DNA of 64,000 nucleotides, from NCBI RefSeq assembly GCF_011765625.1, contig NZ_CP050313.1, positions 1,112,501 to 1,176,500 of the forward strand. Direction: 5' to 3'. Numbering within the stretch: position 1 is the first letter of the stretch; the number at the start of each line of letters is the position of its first letter. Below the pieces are notes generated by a model. That model was given only the letters and a program-made list of their open reading frames with translations. It searched no databases and was not told where the DNA came from. Both the position numbers and the translations under genes were made by a program. Below, piece after piece: positions 1 to 10,730 of this stretch. The DNA is from Shewanella aestuarii. GTDB lineage: Bacteria > Pseudomonadota > Gammaproteobacteria > Enterobacterales > Shewanellaceae.

Positions 1-530
1 GCTTGATAAAACTCAGGCCGTAGCAAGGCAAATTCAGGCCCTAATAACTGCAGGCATGATGGCTTGACAAGATGTTGGTATCGTTGCGTAAACTTTGGTA
101 ATAAATTGCAGTCAATTAGTATGTCGCAGTCATGTACACGGTTGGCTAAATCGTCAATAACAATAATATGACGACAACGGGAACGCAGTGCTGAGCTGTA
201 GGTTTTGCTTAATTGATAGTGGTCGATAATCAGTAAATCAATGGGCTGATTAATTACCGCTAATGAAGCTTGAGCGTCAAGTGACTCAGTGTGCTCAGCA
301 AAGTGAGGTAATAAGTTTGTTGTGAAGCCTTCATTGGCAATGACTGTCGCCATATTGCCGGGTAAGTCTTGGCAAATAAATTGACACTGCACGACAGGGT
401 TATCTTCTGATAATTGTGTGTTTTGAATTGGTGTGTAGGCTGCTGTAAGCGCATGAGCTAAACACAAGCAGCGAGATACATGCCCTGATCCGATTGTGCT
501 ACTGGCATCTACCCTGAAGACGATATTCAT
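1..530 (-). CDS. pseG: PseG, UDP-sugar hydrolase of pseudaminic acid synthesis (partial)
   Basis: Removes UDP from UDP-2,4-diacetamido-2,4,6-trideoxy-altrose, the third cytoplasmic step to pseudaminic acid. Reading the minus strand from the ATG at 530 gives a start MNIVFRVDASSTIGSGHVSR, the typical PseG opening with the Gly-Ser-Gly-His sugar-binding turn, followed by a stretch ending LLGPEFALLRPEF near the window edge, also typical. About 176 codons are visible; the C-terminal half lies outside the window. The ATG overlaps the pseF stop by four bases (ATGA), so translation is probably coupled. Family identification is from remembered motifs. Confidence 0.85.
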   Translation of the reverse strand, partial: MNIVFRVDASSTIGSGHVSRCLCLAHALTAAYTPIQNTQLSEDNPVVQCQFICQDLPGNMATVIANEGFTTNLLPHFAEHTESLDAQASLAVINQPIDLLIIDHYQLSKTYSSALRSRCRHIIVIDDLANRVHDCDILIDCNLLPKFTQRYQHLVKPSCLQLLGPEFALLRPEFYQ

Positions 531-1227
531 ATTTTTCCTTGGCTTGTGAGCACTTGGTACAGAACTTCTGCACGCTGCCAATCATCAATGGTATCGATAT
601 CTGCAACAAGATAGGAGGGTAATACTTCCATTTGAGACTTTGGGCCAAATACGGTTGTTGAATCATCTGAAAAAGCACTGACTTTACCCCAGTAAAATTG
701 CCCTGCATCGTGATATGTCTTGGGTAAATCTTGAGAGCGTTTACTAATACTTACAGGGTCAAACACCGTCACTGTGCCATCATGATTTTGTAACAAGGCC
801 CGTTGGATCGGAAATGTAAACTCACAAGCGGAAAAGACATAATCTAACTCAGGATTATTCAATAATGTGTGTTTGGCATTGATTAATGATGAAGCTTGCA
901 TCAAAGGGGTAGTGGCATAAATGCAGCAACAATAATCGAGTATCCATCCCTGTTTTTGTATTTCAGCAAGCGCATGTTTGATAACTGCTGTTGTGCCAGT
1001 AAAGTCATCTGCTAGCGTTGCAGGACGCATAAAAGGAACCTCTGCACCATATTGTCTAGCGATATTGGCAATGGCCTCACAATCGGTTGACACAATGACT
1101 TTATCAAAGCATTGGCTGTTTATTGCTGTTTCAATGGCATAAGCAATCATAGGCTTAGCATTAAACGGTTTAATGTTTTTATGGGGGATGCGCTTACTGC
1201 CACCGCGCGCGGGAATGATTGCGACAT

Positions 1228-1231
<4 letters not shown>
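527..1231 (-). CDS. pseF: PseF, pseudaminic acid cytidylyltransferase
   Basis: Activates pseudaminic acid to CMP-pseudaminic acid, the donor used for flagellin glycosylation. The 234-aa protein opens MNVAIIPARGGSKRIPHKNI, the nucleotide-binding signature of CMP-sugar synthetases, and carries IVSTDCEAIANIARQYGA and the DIDTIDDWQRAE segment near the end, as in the NeuA/PseF family. Usual family length is about 230 aa. It overlaps pseC upstream and pseG downstream by 4 nt each. A CMP-legionaminic acid synthetase would look similar; the PseB/PseC/PseG neighbours favour pseudaminate. Confidence 0.9.
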
Positions 1232-3437
<2,206 letters not shown>

Positions 3438-3486
3438 TTATTGTCACAACCTTTGCCATAGTTCCATATATTACCTAAAGTATCAA

Positions 3487-3502
3487 AGCAAAAAACAGAC
3501 CA
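3487..3502 (-). promoter_or_regulatory. Candidate sigma54 promoter of pseB
   Basis: Read on the minus strand the site is TGGTCTGTTTTTTGCT: GG, ten bases, GC, with a good -12 half (TTTGCT) but a poor -24 half (TGGT rather than TGGCA). It is about 120 nt before pseB. The near-identical site facing maf makes it more credible than its score alone. Confidence 0.35.
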
Positions 3503-3689
3503 GAAGCTAGTATTGTGCGACTTTGACATTTGTTATGAAAAACAAAAAAATATTATTGAAGAGAGTATAAATCATCCATGTTAAAATGATTTATTTTTAA
3601 TAGTTATAAATCATATGGTTACTCTTCTTCTTTATAAGAGTAGAGTATTCTTTTTGTTTTACAAAAGTATATTTTATTTTATGAGAAAC

Positions 3690-3705
3690 TGGTTCATTTT
3701 TTGCT
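3690..3705 (+). promoter_or_regulatory. Candidate sigma54 promoter of maf
   Basis: TGGTTCATTTTTTGCT keeps the GG-N10-GC spacing and a strong -12 half; the -24 half is TGGT rather than TGGCA. It lies 116 nt before the chosen ATG at 3821. It matches the oppositely oriented site before pseB at 13 of 16 positions. Confidence 0.4.
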
Positions 3706-3820
3706 TAATAAGATGTAAGAAGAGCTAAAAATGCTCGATTTTATATGAAATAACTTTTTTTTGACGCAGCCAGCGAGTGTCGTTTTTTTATCATGGTTGT
3801 GGCTAAATACAGGGAAAACA

Positions 3821-6298
3821 ATGAATACCTTAATTAATCCTGCTTTAAAAACCGTTAAATTGAGTCGTTTTAATGAGCATTATTTTCCTGCTATCAATCA
3901 GTATCAATTTGAAAAGTTAGATTCTACCTCCCTTTTTAAACAGCGATTTCAAGAGTTCGAATTAACTAATACTTTACATATTGTCATTGGCTTAGACTCT
4001 GGCTTATTGGCAAATTATGTAATGGAAATGGAGTTACCCAAAGGAAGTAAGTTCATCTTTGTTGAACTTGAAGAGGTGACACAAGTATTGAATATCGATA
4101 TTCCTGAGCGTCAACAGCATGATATTTTTATCTGTAACTTTGATGAGTTAGCCACCCTACTAGAAAGCCCTATATTACAAATCTATTTTCAGCAATTCTA
4201 TTGTCGTGTTAGTCATTCTTTAGGAGCCGCAGCGGGGCATTTAGAGGGCTATCTAGGCTTAAAAAGCATGATCCAGACAACATTGAAAGTAGCATCGATG
4301 AAATTGACTAATATATTGTCAATTCAAAAATTCATGACCAAGCAGTTAGATAATGCCGCCGATAATCAAGTGCCTGCGATATCGATATTGTCAGAATATA
4401 ACTTTTCTGCAATGACTTGTATTGTCGTAGCTGGAGGCCCCTCGGTTGATGGCCAAATTGAGTGGATAAAATTAAATCAAAAGCAATTGTTTATTATTGC
4501 TATTTCTCGTGTGGCAGGAAAATTGGAAGCGGCGGGGATTATTCCGCATATAGTGATGACGATCGATCCATTGCCGCTAAGTCTCAGTGTCAGCCGGGGA
4601 TTATTGCCACTTTCAGATCGAACCCTACTTGTTAATGCTTATCATGCGGCTTCTGAAATTGTCGGCCAATGGGCGGGGGTGAAGTGTTATTTAGGACAAC
4701 AGTTACCATGGAGTAATGAGCAAAACTTTATCAGTGATGGGCCTACTGTAACCAATACCGCCATCAATATCGCTATCGCATTGCAATTCAAGCACATTTT
4801 GTTAAGTGGTGTGGACTTGTGTTTTTCCCCGGATGGTCACACACATGCAAAAGGGAGCTTAGAGTCTGAAATTAACCCGGCGATTCTTGGTCATATTGGA
4901 CAATGGGTTGAAACCAATGATGGCCAATTAGCGGAAACAACGATTCAAATGTATACCGCATTAGAAGTGATGCAATCTAAAATAGCAGAAACCGACGGTG
5001 TGGAGTTTATCAATCTTGCGGCACAAGCCGCAAAAGTTGACAAGGTAAAATGTCAAGACGCAAAAAATGTGATTCTGGGTGAGCAAGTCATCAGTAGTGA
5101 AGCATTTTTTGCACAAGTGAAGCAAAAGTTTTCAGCTTTTAATACCAAACAGCAGTTACAAAATACACGCAATGAAATAAATGCTTTTAAAGATAAGCTA
5201 CTAAAAGTAGAAAAGTTAGTTGAGCAAGCGTTACCTTTGTGTGCACAGTTAGATTTGTTGAAAAGCGACCTAAAACAATCAGCCAAGTTAAATAAGCAAC
5301 TATCCAGAATTGAACTAAAAATTAACAACAGTGACAGTGGGTTAATTAAATTAATCAAAACATTTGGTTATCTTCAATTTATGAGCTTTTTATCAGTACA
5401 GCAAATTGGCTCATTGACTCCAGAACAAAAAATTGCACAGACCTATGCGTATTATAAAAGTTTTAATGCCGCGGTTAGTCAACTATTGAAGGTAGTTACA
5501 GCTTCTTTAAGTAAAGTTAATTGTCGACTAAAAGAACTTGACGTAGATGTTCCTCTTAGCGAATTAGCAAACAGTTGGCGAGAGGATAAGCAAACCGGGC
5601 GTGTTTTGATTTGGCTGCAAAACCATAAAAACGCACAGAATACTCGTATTGCAAATTCAGAGTTAGTCGAAGAATTAGTAAAAGAATATACCTTAAGTAC
5701 CACAACATCAGATAAGCCCTATGAAAGCTATATCAAGGCGAGATCAAACTTAAAGCCAGTTAGAACCAAAATTGAGCTTTTAAAAAATGAAAAGCATTTA
5801 GCCGGTATTTCTCAGATGGTGCGTAGTTTGACTCATTACGAAAATCAAAACGAAGAGGCATCTGCGCTATATTGGTTTGCATTGAGTGTGAAATATGAGC
5901 TTGAAGGTGATTTGGTGAATGCAAAGCAGGCCATTCTTAATATCCCTCAAGAACAGAGAGGTATAAGTGAATTAAAACAACTGATTAGTACCGCTTTACA
6001 CTCTAATGATTTAGATACTGCCATACTTGGTTTTGAAGAGATATCGCATTTTACTGATGCGCATACTGTTAAACATGCACAAGTCTTGAAATTAATGGGT
6101 AAGGTGCAGGAGTCAGTGAATCTATATTTAGATTACCTGGAAAAATACCCTGAAGATGTAGTTACTTGGGTTAGTTTAGGTGTTTATATGTTTGATATTA
6201 AACAATATGACGCAGCTAAAACAGCCTTTGTTAATGCATTAAATGTCGAACCTGAAAATGAGTTAGCTAAGCAATACATGCACAAACTAACTGCATAA
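3821..6298 (+). CDS. maf: Maf-type motility accessory factor, flagellin glycosyltransferase
   Basis: Maf proteins transfer pseudaminic or legionaminic acid to flagellin Ser/Thr before export. The 825-aa protein carries a central DUF115/6-hydroxymethylpterin-pyrophosphokinase-like domain: IVVAGGPSVD (about residue 200), VMTIDP, then DGPTVTNTAINIAI and LLSGVDLCF with DGHTHAKGS, typical of Maf. A long helical region follows, and the last ~60 residues look like TPR units (VTWVSLGVYMFDIKQYDAA, then ALNVEPENELAKQYM). ATG 3821 is chosen because AGGG lies 6 nt upstream; an in-frame TTG at 3761 lacks an RBS. Divergent from pseBCFG, which supplies the donor. Confidence 0.85.
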   Translation: MNTLINPALKTVKLSRFNEHYFPAINQYQFEKLDSTSLFKQRFQEFELTNTLHIVIGLDSGLLANYVMEMELPKGSKFIFVELEEVTQVLNIDIPERQQHDIFICNFDELATLLESPILQIYFQQFYCRVSHSLGAAAGHLEGYLGLKSMIQTTLKVASMKLTNILSIQKFMTKQLDNAADNQVPAISILSEYNFSAMTCIVVAGGPSVDGQIEWIKLNQKQLFIIAISRVAGKLEAAGIIPHIVMTIDPLPLSLSVSRGLLPLSDRTLLVNAYHAASEIVGQWAGVKCYLGQQLPWSNEQNFISDGPTVTNTAINIAIALQFKHILLSGVDLCFSPDGHTHAKGSLESEINPAILGHIGQWVETNDGQLAETTIQMYTALEVMQSKIAETDGVEFINLAAQAAKVDKVKCQDAKNVILGEQVISSEAFFAQVKQKFSAFNTKQQLQNTRNEINAFKDKLLKVEKLVEQALPLCAQLDLLKSDLKQSAKLNKQLSRIELKINNSDSGLIKLIKTFGYLQFMSFLSVQQIGSLTPEQKIAQTYAYYKSFNAAVSQLLKVVTASLSKVNCRLKELDVDVPLSELANSWREDKQTGRVLIWLQNHKNAQNTRIANSELVEELVKEYTLSTTTSDKPYESYIKARSNLKPVRTKIELLKNEKHLAGISQMVRSLTHYENQNEEASALYWFALSVKYELEGDLVNAKQAILNIPQEQRGISELKQLISTALHSNDLDTAILGFEEISHFTDAHTVKHAQVLKLMGKVQESVNLYLDYLEKYPEDVVTWVSLGVYMFDIKQYDAAKTAFVNALNVEPENELAKQYMHKLTA

Positions 6299-6327
6299 AA
6301 CTCATATTTAGCGTTAATTCTGAAGGC

Positions 6328-6352
6328 TCAACCCATGATTTTTGTGGGTTGA
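6328..6352 (+). terminator. Possible weak terminator after maf
   Basis: TCAACCCA pairs perfectly with TGGGTTGA across a nine-base T-rich loop, 30 nt after the maf stop. There is no T-run after the stem, so intrinsic termination is doubtful. Confidence 0.35.
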
Positions 6353-6456
6353 CTTGTGGAATGAGCTTACACGGATTACAAGTCGTTTCAAAGATGAAGT
6401 AAACACTTTATAATCTCTCCTTTATCTTAGTGCTAATCCCTTTGAAGGAGTGATTC

Positions 6457-6936
6457 TTGTCAATTTCTTATATTCCTCTTGAGTCCTACAAGCGTAAATG
6501 GATCTTTAATCATAAAGATCTCCCCGTGAGTGAAGACGATAAATCCTTGATTAAGCCTCTTAGTGAGAAGAGTTCAATGGAGGTGTGGAATAAATGGATT
6601 AGTAACAAAAGTAGTCGTGCAGAACAATTTGCGAAAGGTGATTGGCCTGCTAAGCAAGATGCTTGGTCAGCAACTGAGCATTGGCAATCGGCATGGGACT
6701 CAAATGATAACTCCTTACCTGAAGCGGTAATTGAGTATATCCAATGGCCTGATGATGCAAAAGTGTATTTTTGCTATGAAAAATATCAGGTCATTGAAAC
6801 ACGATGGGATGTATTTGTTTGCAATTGGAAATGCTTTTTGTTTTTTGATGATGGTCCATTATTAATTTCTCCAAATCAAAAACAAGCGCTTATGTTTGAG
6901 CAAAATGGACAGTACAAGTTAGGCGTTAGGGGCTAA
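6457..6936 (+). CDS. DUF2947-like small cytoplasmic protein
   Basis: A 159-aa soluble acidic protein rich in Trp (IQWPDD, KWISNK, DWPAKQDAW, VFVCNWKCFLFFDDGP). The opening, YIPLESYKRKWIFNHKDLPV, is what I recall from the DUF2947 family of Vibrio and Shewanella; no function is known to me. It starts with TTG at 6457, supported by GAAGGAG six bases upstream and the absence of a nearby ATG. It has no signal peptide or membrane segment. It sits between glycosylation and flagellar genes with its own spacing, so a flagellar role is not implied. Confidence 0.65.
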   Translation: MSISYIPLESYKRKWIFNHKDLPVSEDDKSLIKPLSEKSSMEVWNKWISNKSSRAEQFAKGDWPAKQDAWSATEHWQSAWDSNDNSLPEAVIEYIQWPDDAKVYFCYEKYQVIETRWDVFVCNWKCFLFFDDGPLLISPNQKQALMFEQNGQYKLGVRG

Positions 6937-6965
6937 CGCTTTATTTCCACATATAGAAGAGCATT

Positions 6966-7526
6966 ATGAAGATTTTATCCGTTTTAAGTTTAACCGCTGC
7001 ACTTATCTTATCACCCATAGTTAATGCAAAATCAGTTTCAGGAATAGAGTTGAGTGAGTCATTGAATATGGCTGAGCACACTTTAATCTTAAATGGTGCA
7101 GGTGTGCGTAGTAAGTTTTTCATGGACTTGTATGTAGGTAGTTTGTATTTGCCACATCATCAAACTGCGTTATCTGATGTGATTGAACAGCCTGTAGCGG
7201 TTATCCGTTTGAATATCACTTCAGGAATGATCACCTCTGATAAAATGATTGAAGCGATTAATGAAGGCTTTGATGCGGCAACCAATGGCAAGCCTCAAGC
7301 GCTAAAAGCTGAAATTGATCAGTTTATGGCGTTATTTAGTGCAGAAATTAAAAAAGGTGATCAGTTTACTTTTGTGTTAACTAAAGACCAAGGTGTGATT
7401 AGTTTAAAAAATCAACAACAGCAGGGTGAAGTTGCAGGTGAAGCATTTCGACAAGCCTTACTTAACATTTGGTTAGGTGATAAACCTGCTCAAAAGAGTT
7501 TAAAGAAGGCAATGCTGGGTAATTAA
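6966..7526 (+). CDS. Exported chalcone-isomerase-like protein
   Basis: A 186-aa protein with a cleavable signal peptide (MKILSVLSLTAALILSPIVNA, cut likely after residue 21). The mature part contains LNGAGVRSKFFMDLYVGSLYLP, the hallmark of bacterial chalcone-isomerase-fold proteins, followed by a helical region and a C-terminal AFRQALLNIWLGDKPAQKSLKKAMLG. Bacterial members of this fold are mostly fatty-acid-binding or uncharacterised, and catalysis on chalcones should not be assumed. It is probably periplasmic. A strong hairpin terminator lies 47 nt after the stop. Confidence 0.75.
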   Translation: MKILSVLSLTAALILSPIVNAKSVSGIELSESLNMAEHTLILNGAGVRSKFFMDLYVGSLYLPHHQTALSDVIEQPVAVIRLNITSGMITSDKMIEAINEGFDAATNGKPQALKAEIDQFMALFSAEIKKGDQFTFVLTKDQGVISLKNQQQQGEVAGEAFRQALLNIWLGDKPAQKSLKKAMLGN

Positions 7527-7572
7527 CCTGAACTGGCTATAATCGCTACGTTTTTAGAAGCTATTTATACAG

Positions 7573-7600
7573 AAAACGGCACTTTAAAAAGTGCCGTTTT
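7573..7600. terminator. Bidirectional terminator between the chalcone-isomerase-like gene and flgN
   Basis: AAAACGGCACTTT pairs with AAAGTGCCGTTTT, a stem of up to 13 bp with A-run and T-run on either side, placed between two convergent genes. It can serve both strands. Confidence 0.9.
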
Positions 7601-7620
7601 TATTGGTAATACAGTTAAGG

Positions 7621-8046
7621 TTATGCTTTAAAGTCATTGCCTAATGTTGAAATGGTCGAAGTTTTACCTTTATCGTTATAGGTCAAACTGGAAGCGTTTC
7701 GACTCACCTGTAATGCTTGGGATAATCGATTCATACTTGCAATATTTAGTTCAATTAAGTTGGCATTTTGCTGATTTAATGATTTACATTCCGCTAAAAT
7801 TAGTTTGGAATCTGCCACTTTTTCAATCAATGTGGGTTCACTGGTCAGTAATGCTTTGTCTGGGTGTTTTGCCAGAGTATCGTCATTTTGCTTTAAATTG
7901 ATTAGATATTGCTGCTTGTCTTGAGCCAGCTTTAATAAGGCATCGGCATCTTGATCGAGTAAAGCTTGCTTTTCTGCGGATATGATTGTCTTCAGCGAGG
8001 TTAAAATACCTTGCTGATGGGAAAGTAGTGTGGCTATGTCTGTCAT
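7621..8046 (-). CDS. flgN: FlgN, export chaperone for hook-associated proteins
   Basis: A cytoplasmic helical chaperone that keeps FlgK and FlgL export-competent. The 141-aa protein is almost entirely helical, starts MTDIATLLSHQQGILTSLKT, has the DQDADALLKLAQDKQQYL segment seen in FlgN, and ends with a short Ser/Thr-rich tail. Length matches FlgN (about 140 aa). It lies 143 nt downstream of flgM in a flgA-flgM-flgN order, which strongly supports the call given the low sequence conservation of this family. Confidence 0.85.
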   Translation of the reverse strand: MTDIATLLSHQQGILTSLKTIISAEKQALLDQDADALLKLAQDKQQYLINLKQNDDTLAKHPDKALLTSEPTLIEKVADSKLILAECKSLNQQNANLIELNIASMNRLSQALQVSRNASSLTYNDKGKTSTISTLGNDFKA

Positions 8047-8189
8047 ACATTACTCATATTTTTGATACATTTGTCTGTGACGCCATTCGGGCGACAAGCG
8101 ATTATTTATCTAATTAGGCATCAATTTGCACTAAGATAAATTCAACAAGACAGTGTAAAAAGTCGAATAAGTAAGACAGGTTTTACACT

Positions 8190-8516
8190 TTAGTCTTGGT
8201 TAAATTTGAGTCCGCTTAATTGTGCTTCAAAGTTTGCAATATTAGCTGCAAGTTTTTCTGGGTCGACTTTATAACGGCCTTCAGAAATTGCCAATTTAAT
8301 TTCAGCCACTTTCTTTTGGTCGACTTCAGGTAAGTTAGCCATTTTTGCCTGCGTACTTTGTAATTCTTGCGCTTGTGAGGTAATACTCACCGAGTCAGCT
8401 TTTACCGCAGCAGTTTTGGGTGCCGCTTGAGTTGTGCCTGCAGCTGATTTACTGTCGCGAGACGTTTGTATTGGCGTGCTCGTTGCAGATTTTAGCTTGT
8501 TAATGTCAATTGCCAT
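8190..8516 (-). CDS. flgM: FlgM, anti-sigma28 factor
   Basis: Binds FliA (sigma28) until the hook is finished, then is exported. The 108-aa protein starts MAIDINKLKSATSTPIQ, has a disordered Ala/Ser/Thr-rich N-terminal half, and a C-terminal sigma-binding half with VSITSQAQELQ and VDQKKVAEIKLAISEGRYKV, which are FlgM signatures. ATG 8516 is chosen because GGAG lies 7 nt upstream and FlgM proteins begin MAID; a 16-codon longer in-frame start exists at 8564. The partner FliA is encoded at 50355-51074. Confidence 0.92.
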   Translation of the reverse strand: MAIDINKLKSATSTPIQTSRDSKSAAGTTQAAPKTAAVKADSVSITSQAQELQSTQAKMANLPEVDQKKVAEIKLAISEGRYKVDPEKLAANIANFEAQLSGLKFNQD

Positions 8517-8587
8517 GTTAGGCTCCAGCGTTAATTTCGGTTTTCCAAACAGGGTATCGGCCACAAGGGAAAAAACTTTAGTTTATT

Positions 8588-9298
8588 TTACATTCTAACT
8601 TCAACTTCGCCAATGCCAATTACCGTTGCTTCTAATTGTTTGTTTGAATTTATATTTTTGACGCTGATAGATTCGCCAATATTGCCATCGCGTAGGGCCT
8701 CACCTAAGGTTTTTATCTGCAAATGTTCAGTTTTGGCATAAATGGATACCGCATCGCCCTTACATACAAAACATAATTGGTTACCAAGAATTGGGGAGCT
8801 TTTAGCAATACGTCTTTTGGATCTTGTTCCAATGACAGCATTTGTGTCAGAAAAATATTGCCCCCGTAAACTGTATTGATCTATGTAGTCAATTTGTATT
8901 TGTTCCTCTGAAATGAGGGTGCCGGGAGCAATGACTTCGGCAGCTACGGCAACAGGATAAAGAATTTCAACTCGTACAGAGATGTAAATCAGCCAAGGAT
9001 AGTCATAATCGGGGGTGTTACAACTGACTTTAACCGTGTTGTTGCGGGCAATTTCTCGGTCACTGGCTAACGTTACTGATAACGGTTCAAAACAACGCGG
9101 AGGAACTAATCTTCCTTCAAGGTTTTGTGGGGTAATCATTAACTTAGCATTATTGTCTAGCTGAATTTTTTTTCGAATTACATCTTCAGCCATTTGGGTA
9201 ATGGTCGATATAGCTGGAACAGAAGATACTTCATTGGCATAGGACGCTAATGAATTAAACAATAAATAGCCAAAACATAAATAAATTACTTTCATCAT
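8588..9298 (-). CDS. flgA: FlgA, P-ring assembly chaperone
   Basis: Periplasmic chaperone for FlgI polymerisation. The 236-aa protein has a signal peptide (MMKVIYLCFGYLLFNSLASYA), a middle region with VPPRCFEPLSVTLASDREIARNNTVKVSC, and a C-terminal SAF domain (AAEVIAPGTLISEEQIQIDYID, then VIGTRSKRRIAKSSPIL, and a terminal AVIGIGEVEVRM-like strand). The start could be either of two adjacent ATGs (9298 or 9295). It heads flgAMN; a sigma54 site is seen 136 nt upstream. Confidence 0.92.
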   Translation of the reverse strand: MMKVIYLCFGYLLFNSLASYANEVSSVPAISTITQMAEDVIRKKIQLDNNAKLMITPQNLEGRLVPPRCFEPLSVTLASDREIARNNTVKVSCNTPDYDYPWLIYISVRVEILYPVAVAAEVIAPGTLISEEQIQIDYIDQYSLRGQYFSDTNAVIGTRSKRRIAKSSPILGNQLCFVCKGDAVSIYAKTEHLQIKTLGEALRDGNIGESISVKNINSNKQLEATVIGIGEVEVRM

Positions 9299-9619
9299 GG
9301 GGATACTAGCTTGTTTTGTGAGATTGCACCTATACTAAATTTCATCATGAGTGTTAATTAAGCTGAATCAAGTGACAATAAAATGACTAGTTTGATGAAA
9401 CAATCACACTGATCACGGTTGTTGTTATGGTTAAGCAAATAATATGCCTACAAATATGATCAATTGGGGTTGCGGCATTGATAGAGACAACACAAGTAAG
9501 TGTAACACACTAAACCATAGGGCTTACTGAGTGGTTTATTCACTTAAAGATGTATTCAGATAGGTAAAACAAGCTATTATCTATTTAGTTCAAAAATTTA
9601 ATAACAAAAAGGCAGTGTT
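9299..9619. other. Divergent intergenic region flgA / cheV
   Basis: 321 bp with no supported gene. The minus strand carries a good sigma54 site for flgA (9434-9449). I saw no convincing sigma54 or sigma28 site for cheV on the plus strand, so cheV is perhaps read by sigma70. Confidence 0.6.
9434..9449 (-). promoter_or_regulatory. sigma54 promoter of flgAMN
   Basis: On the minus strand AGGCATATTATTTGCT has GG-N10-GC, a -24 half AGGCATA (one mismatch from TGGCA) and a full -12 TTTGCT. It lies about 136 nt before the flgA start. Confidence 0.65.
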
Positions 9620-10540
9620 ATGTCGAGTATAATGGAATCCGTTAACAAACGTACGCAACTCGTTGGCCAAAATCGTTTAGAGCTGTTGTTATTTAAGCTT
9701 AATGGGCGTCAAAGGTACGGGATTAACGTTTTTAAAGTTAAGGAAGTACTTCAATGTCCTCCATTAACTTCGCTTCCTAAGCTTAATCCTTTTGTAAAAG
9801 GCGTTGCGCATATCCGAGGTGCGACCATTTCTGTGATTGATTTGAGTGCAGCTACAGGCGGAAAACCTATCACCTCAACAGAAAACTGTTTTGTTATCAT
9901 CTCGGAATATAACCGCAGTGTGCAGGGGTTCTTAGTCAGTTCAGTCGAACGTATTATTAATATGAATTGGTCTGATATTATGCCTCCGCCTCAAGGTGCA
10001 GGGCGTTATTCATACCTTACTGCGGTGACAGAAATTGAAGGTGAGTTAGTTGAAATTTTAGATGTTGAGAAAATTCTCGATGAAATATCACCAGTAAAGA
10101 CAGCCATTAGCGAAGAAGTCGACAAGCAGCTAACCATTGACAGAGAACAGCATTATCACATCATGGTTATTGATGATTCTGCGGTGGCACGTAAGCAAAT
10201 TATTCGTTCACTTGAGTCTTTAAGCTTACAAATCGATACGGCAAAAGATGGCAAAGAAGCACTGGATAAATTAAAAGCTATTGCCAGTGAAATGAATGAT
10301 GTATCGCATGAAATTCCATTGATTATTTCAGATATTGAAATGCCAGAAATGGATGGTTACACCTTAACAGCGGAAATTCGCGATGATCCAAAGTTAAAAA
10401 ATATTAAAGTGGTATTGCATACCTCATTGAGTGGTGTTTTCAATCAAGCTATGGTGCAAAAAGTGGGTGCTAATGACTTTATCGCTAAGTTTAACCCAGA
10501 TGAATTAGCTGCTGCGGTTAACAAGCATTTAAGTTTGTAA
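9620..10540 (+). CDS. cheV: CheV, CheW-receiver coupling protein
   Basis: Couples receptors to CheA and adapts through phosphorylation. The 306-aa protein has an N-terminal CheW domain (about residues 18-158; RYGINVFKVKEVLQC, HIRGATISVIDL) and a C-terminal receiver domain (about 180-306) with the acidic pair at 185-186, phosphoacceptor Asp238 in ISDIEMPEMDG, and a lysine in IAKFNPD. AAGGCAG precedes the ATG; a second ATG four codons in is possible. It is directly followed by cheR and flgB, the usual Vibrio/Shewanella order. Confidence 0.93.
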   Translation: MSSIMESVNKRTQLVGQNRLELLLFKLNGRQRYGINVFKVKEVLQCPPLTSLPKLNPFVKGVAHIRGATISVIDLSAATGGKPITSTENCFVIISEYNRSVQGFLVSSVERIINMNWSDIMPPPQGAGRYSYLTAVTEIEGELVEILDVEKILDEISPVKTAISEEVDKQLTIDREQHYHIMVIDDSAVARKQIIRSLESLSLQIDTAKDGKEALDKLKAIASEMNDVSHEIPLIISDIEMPEMDGYTLTAEIRDDPKLKNIKVVLHTSLSGVFNQAMVQKVGANDFIAKFNPDELAAAVNKHLSL

Positions 10541-10730
10541 TTGATTGATAGTCAGTCCTGCTCAAGTTGTTGAGTAATGTGTAATAATGGCAATTTAGAT
10601 AGTTAGATTTGATAAAAATTAAAGTCAGTTTGTGGAAGTTAAATCATGAGTTCAAAGACTTTAGCGTAAATCATATCGTTGTCATAATTTTAGTGAGCAA
10701 GGATAAGCTCGATTTGTTTAGGATGTGAAT

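Noticed and set aside
3761..3820. TTG start extending Maf by 20 residues
   Set aside because: No ribosome binding site before the TTG, while ATG 3821 has AGGG at good spacing.
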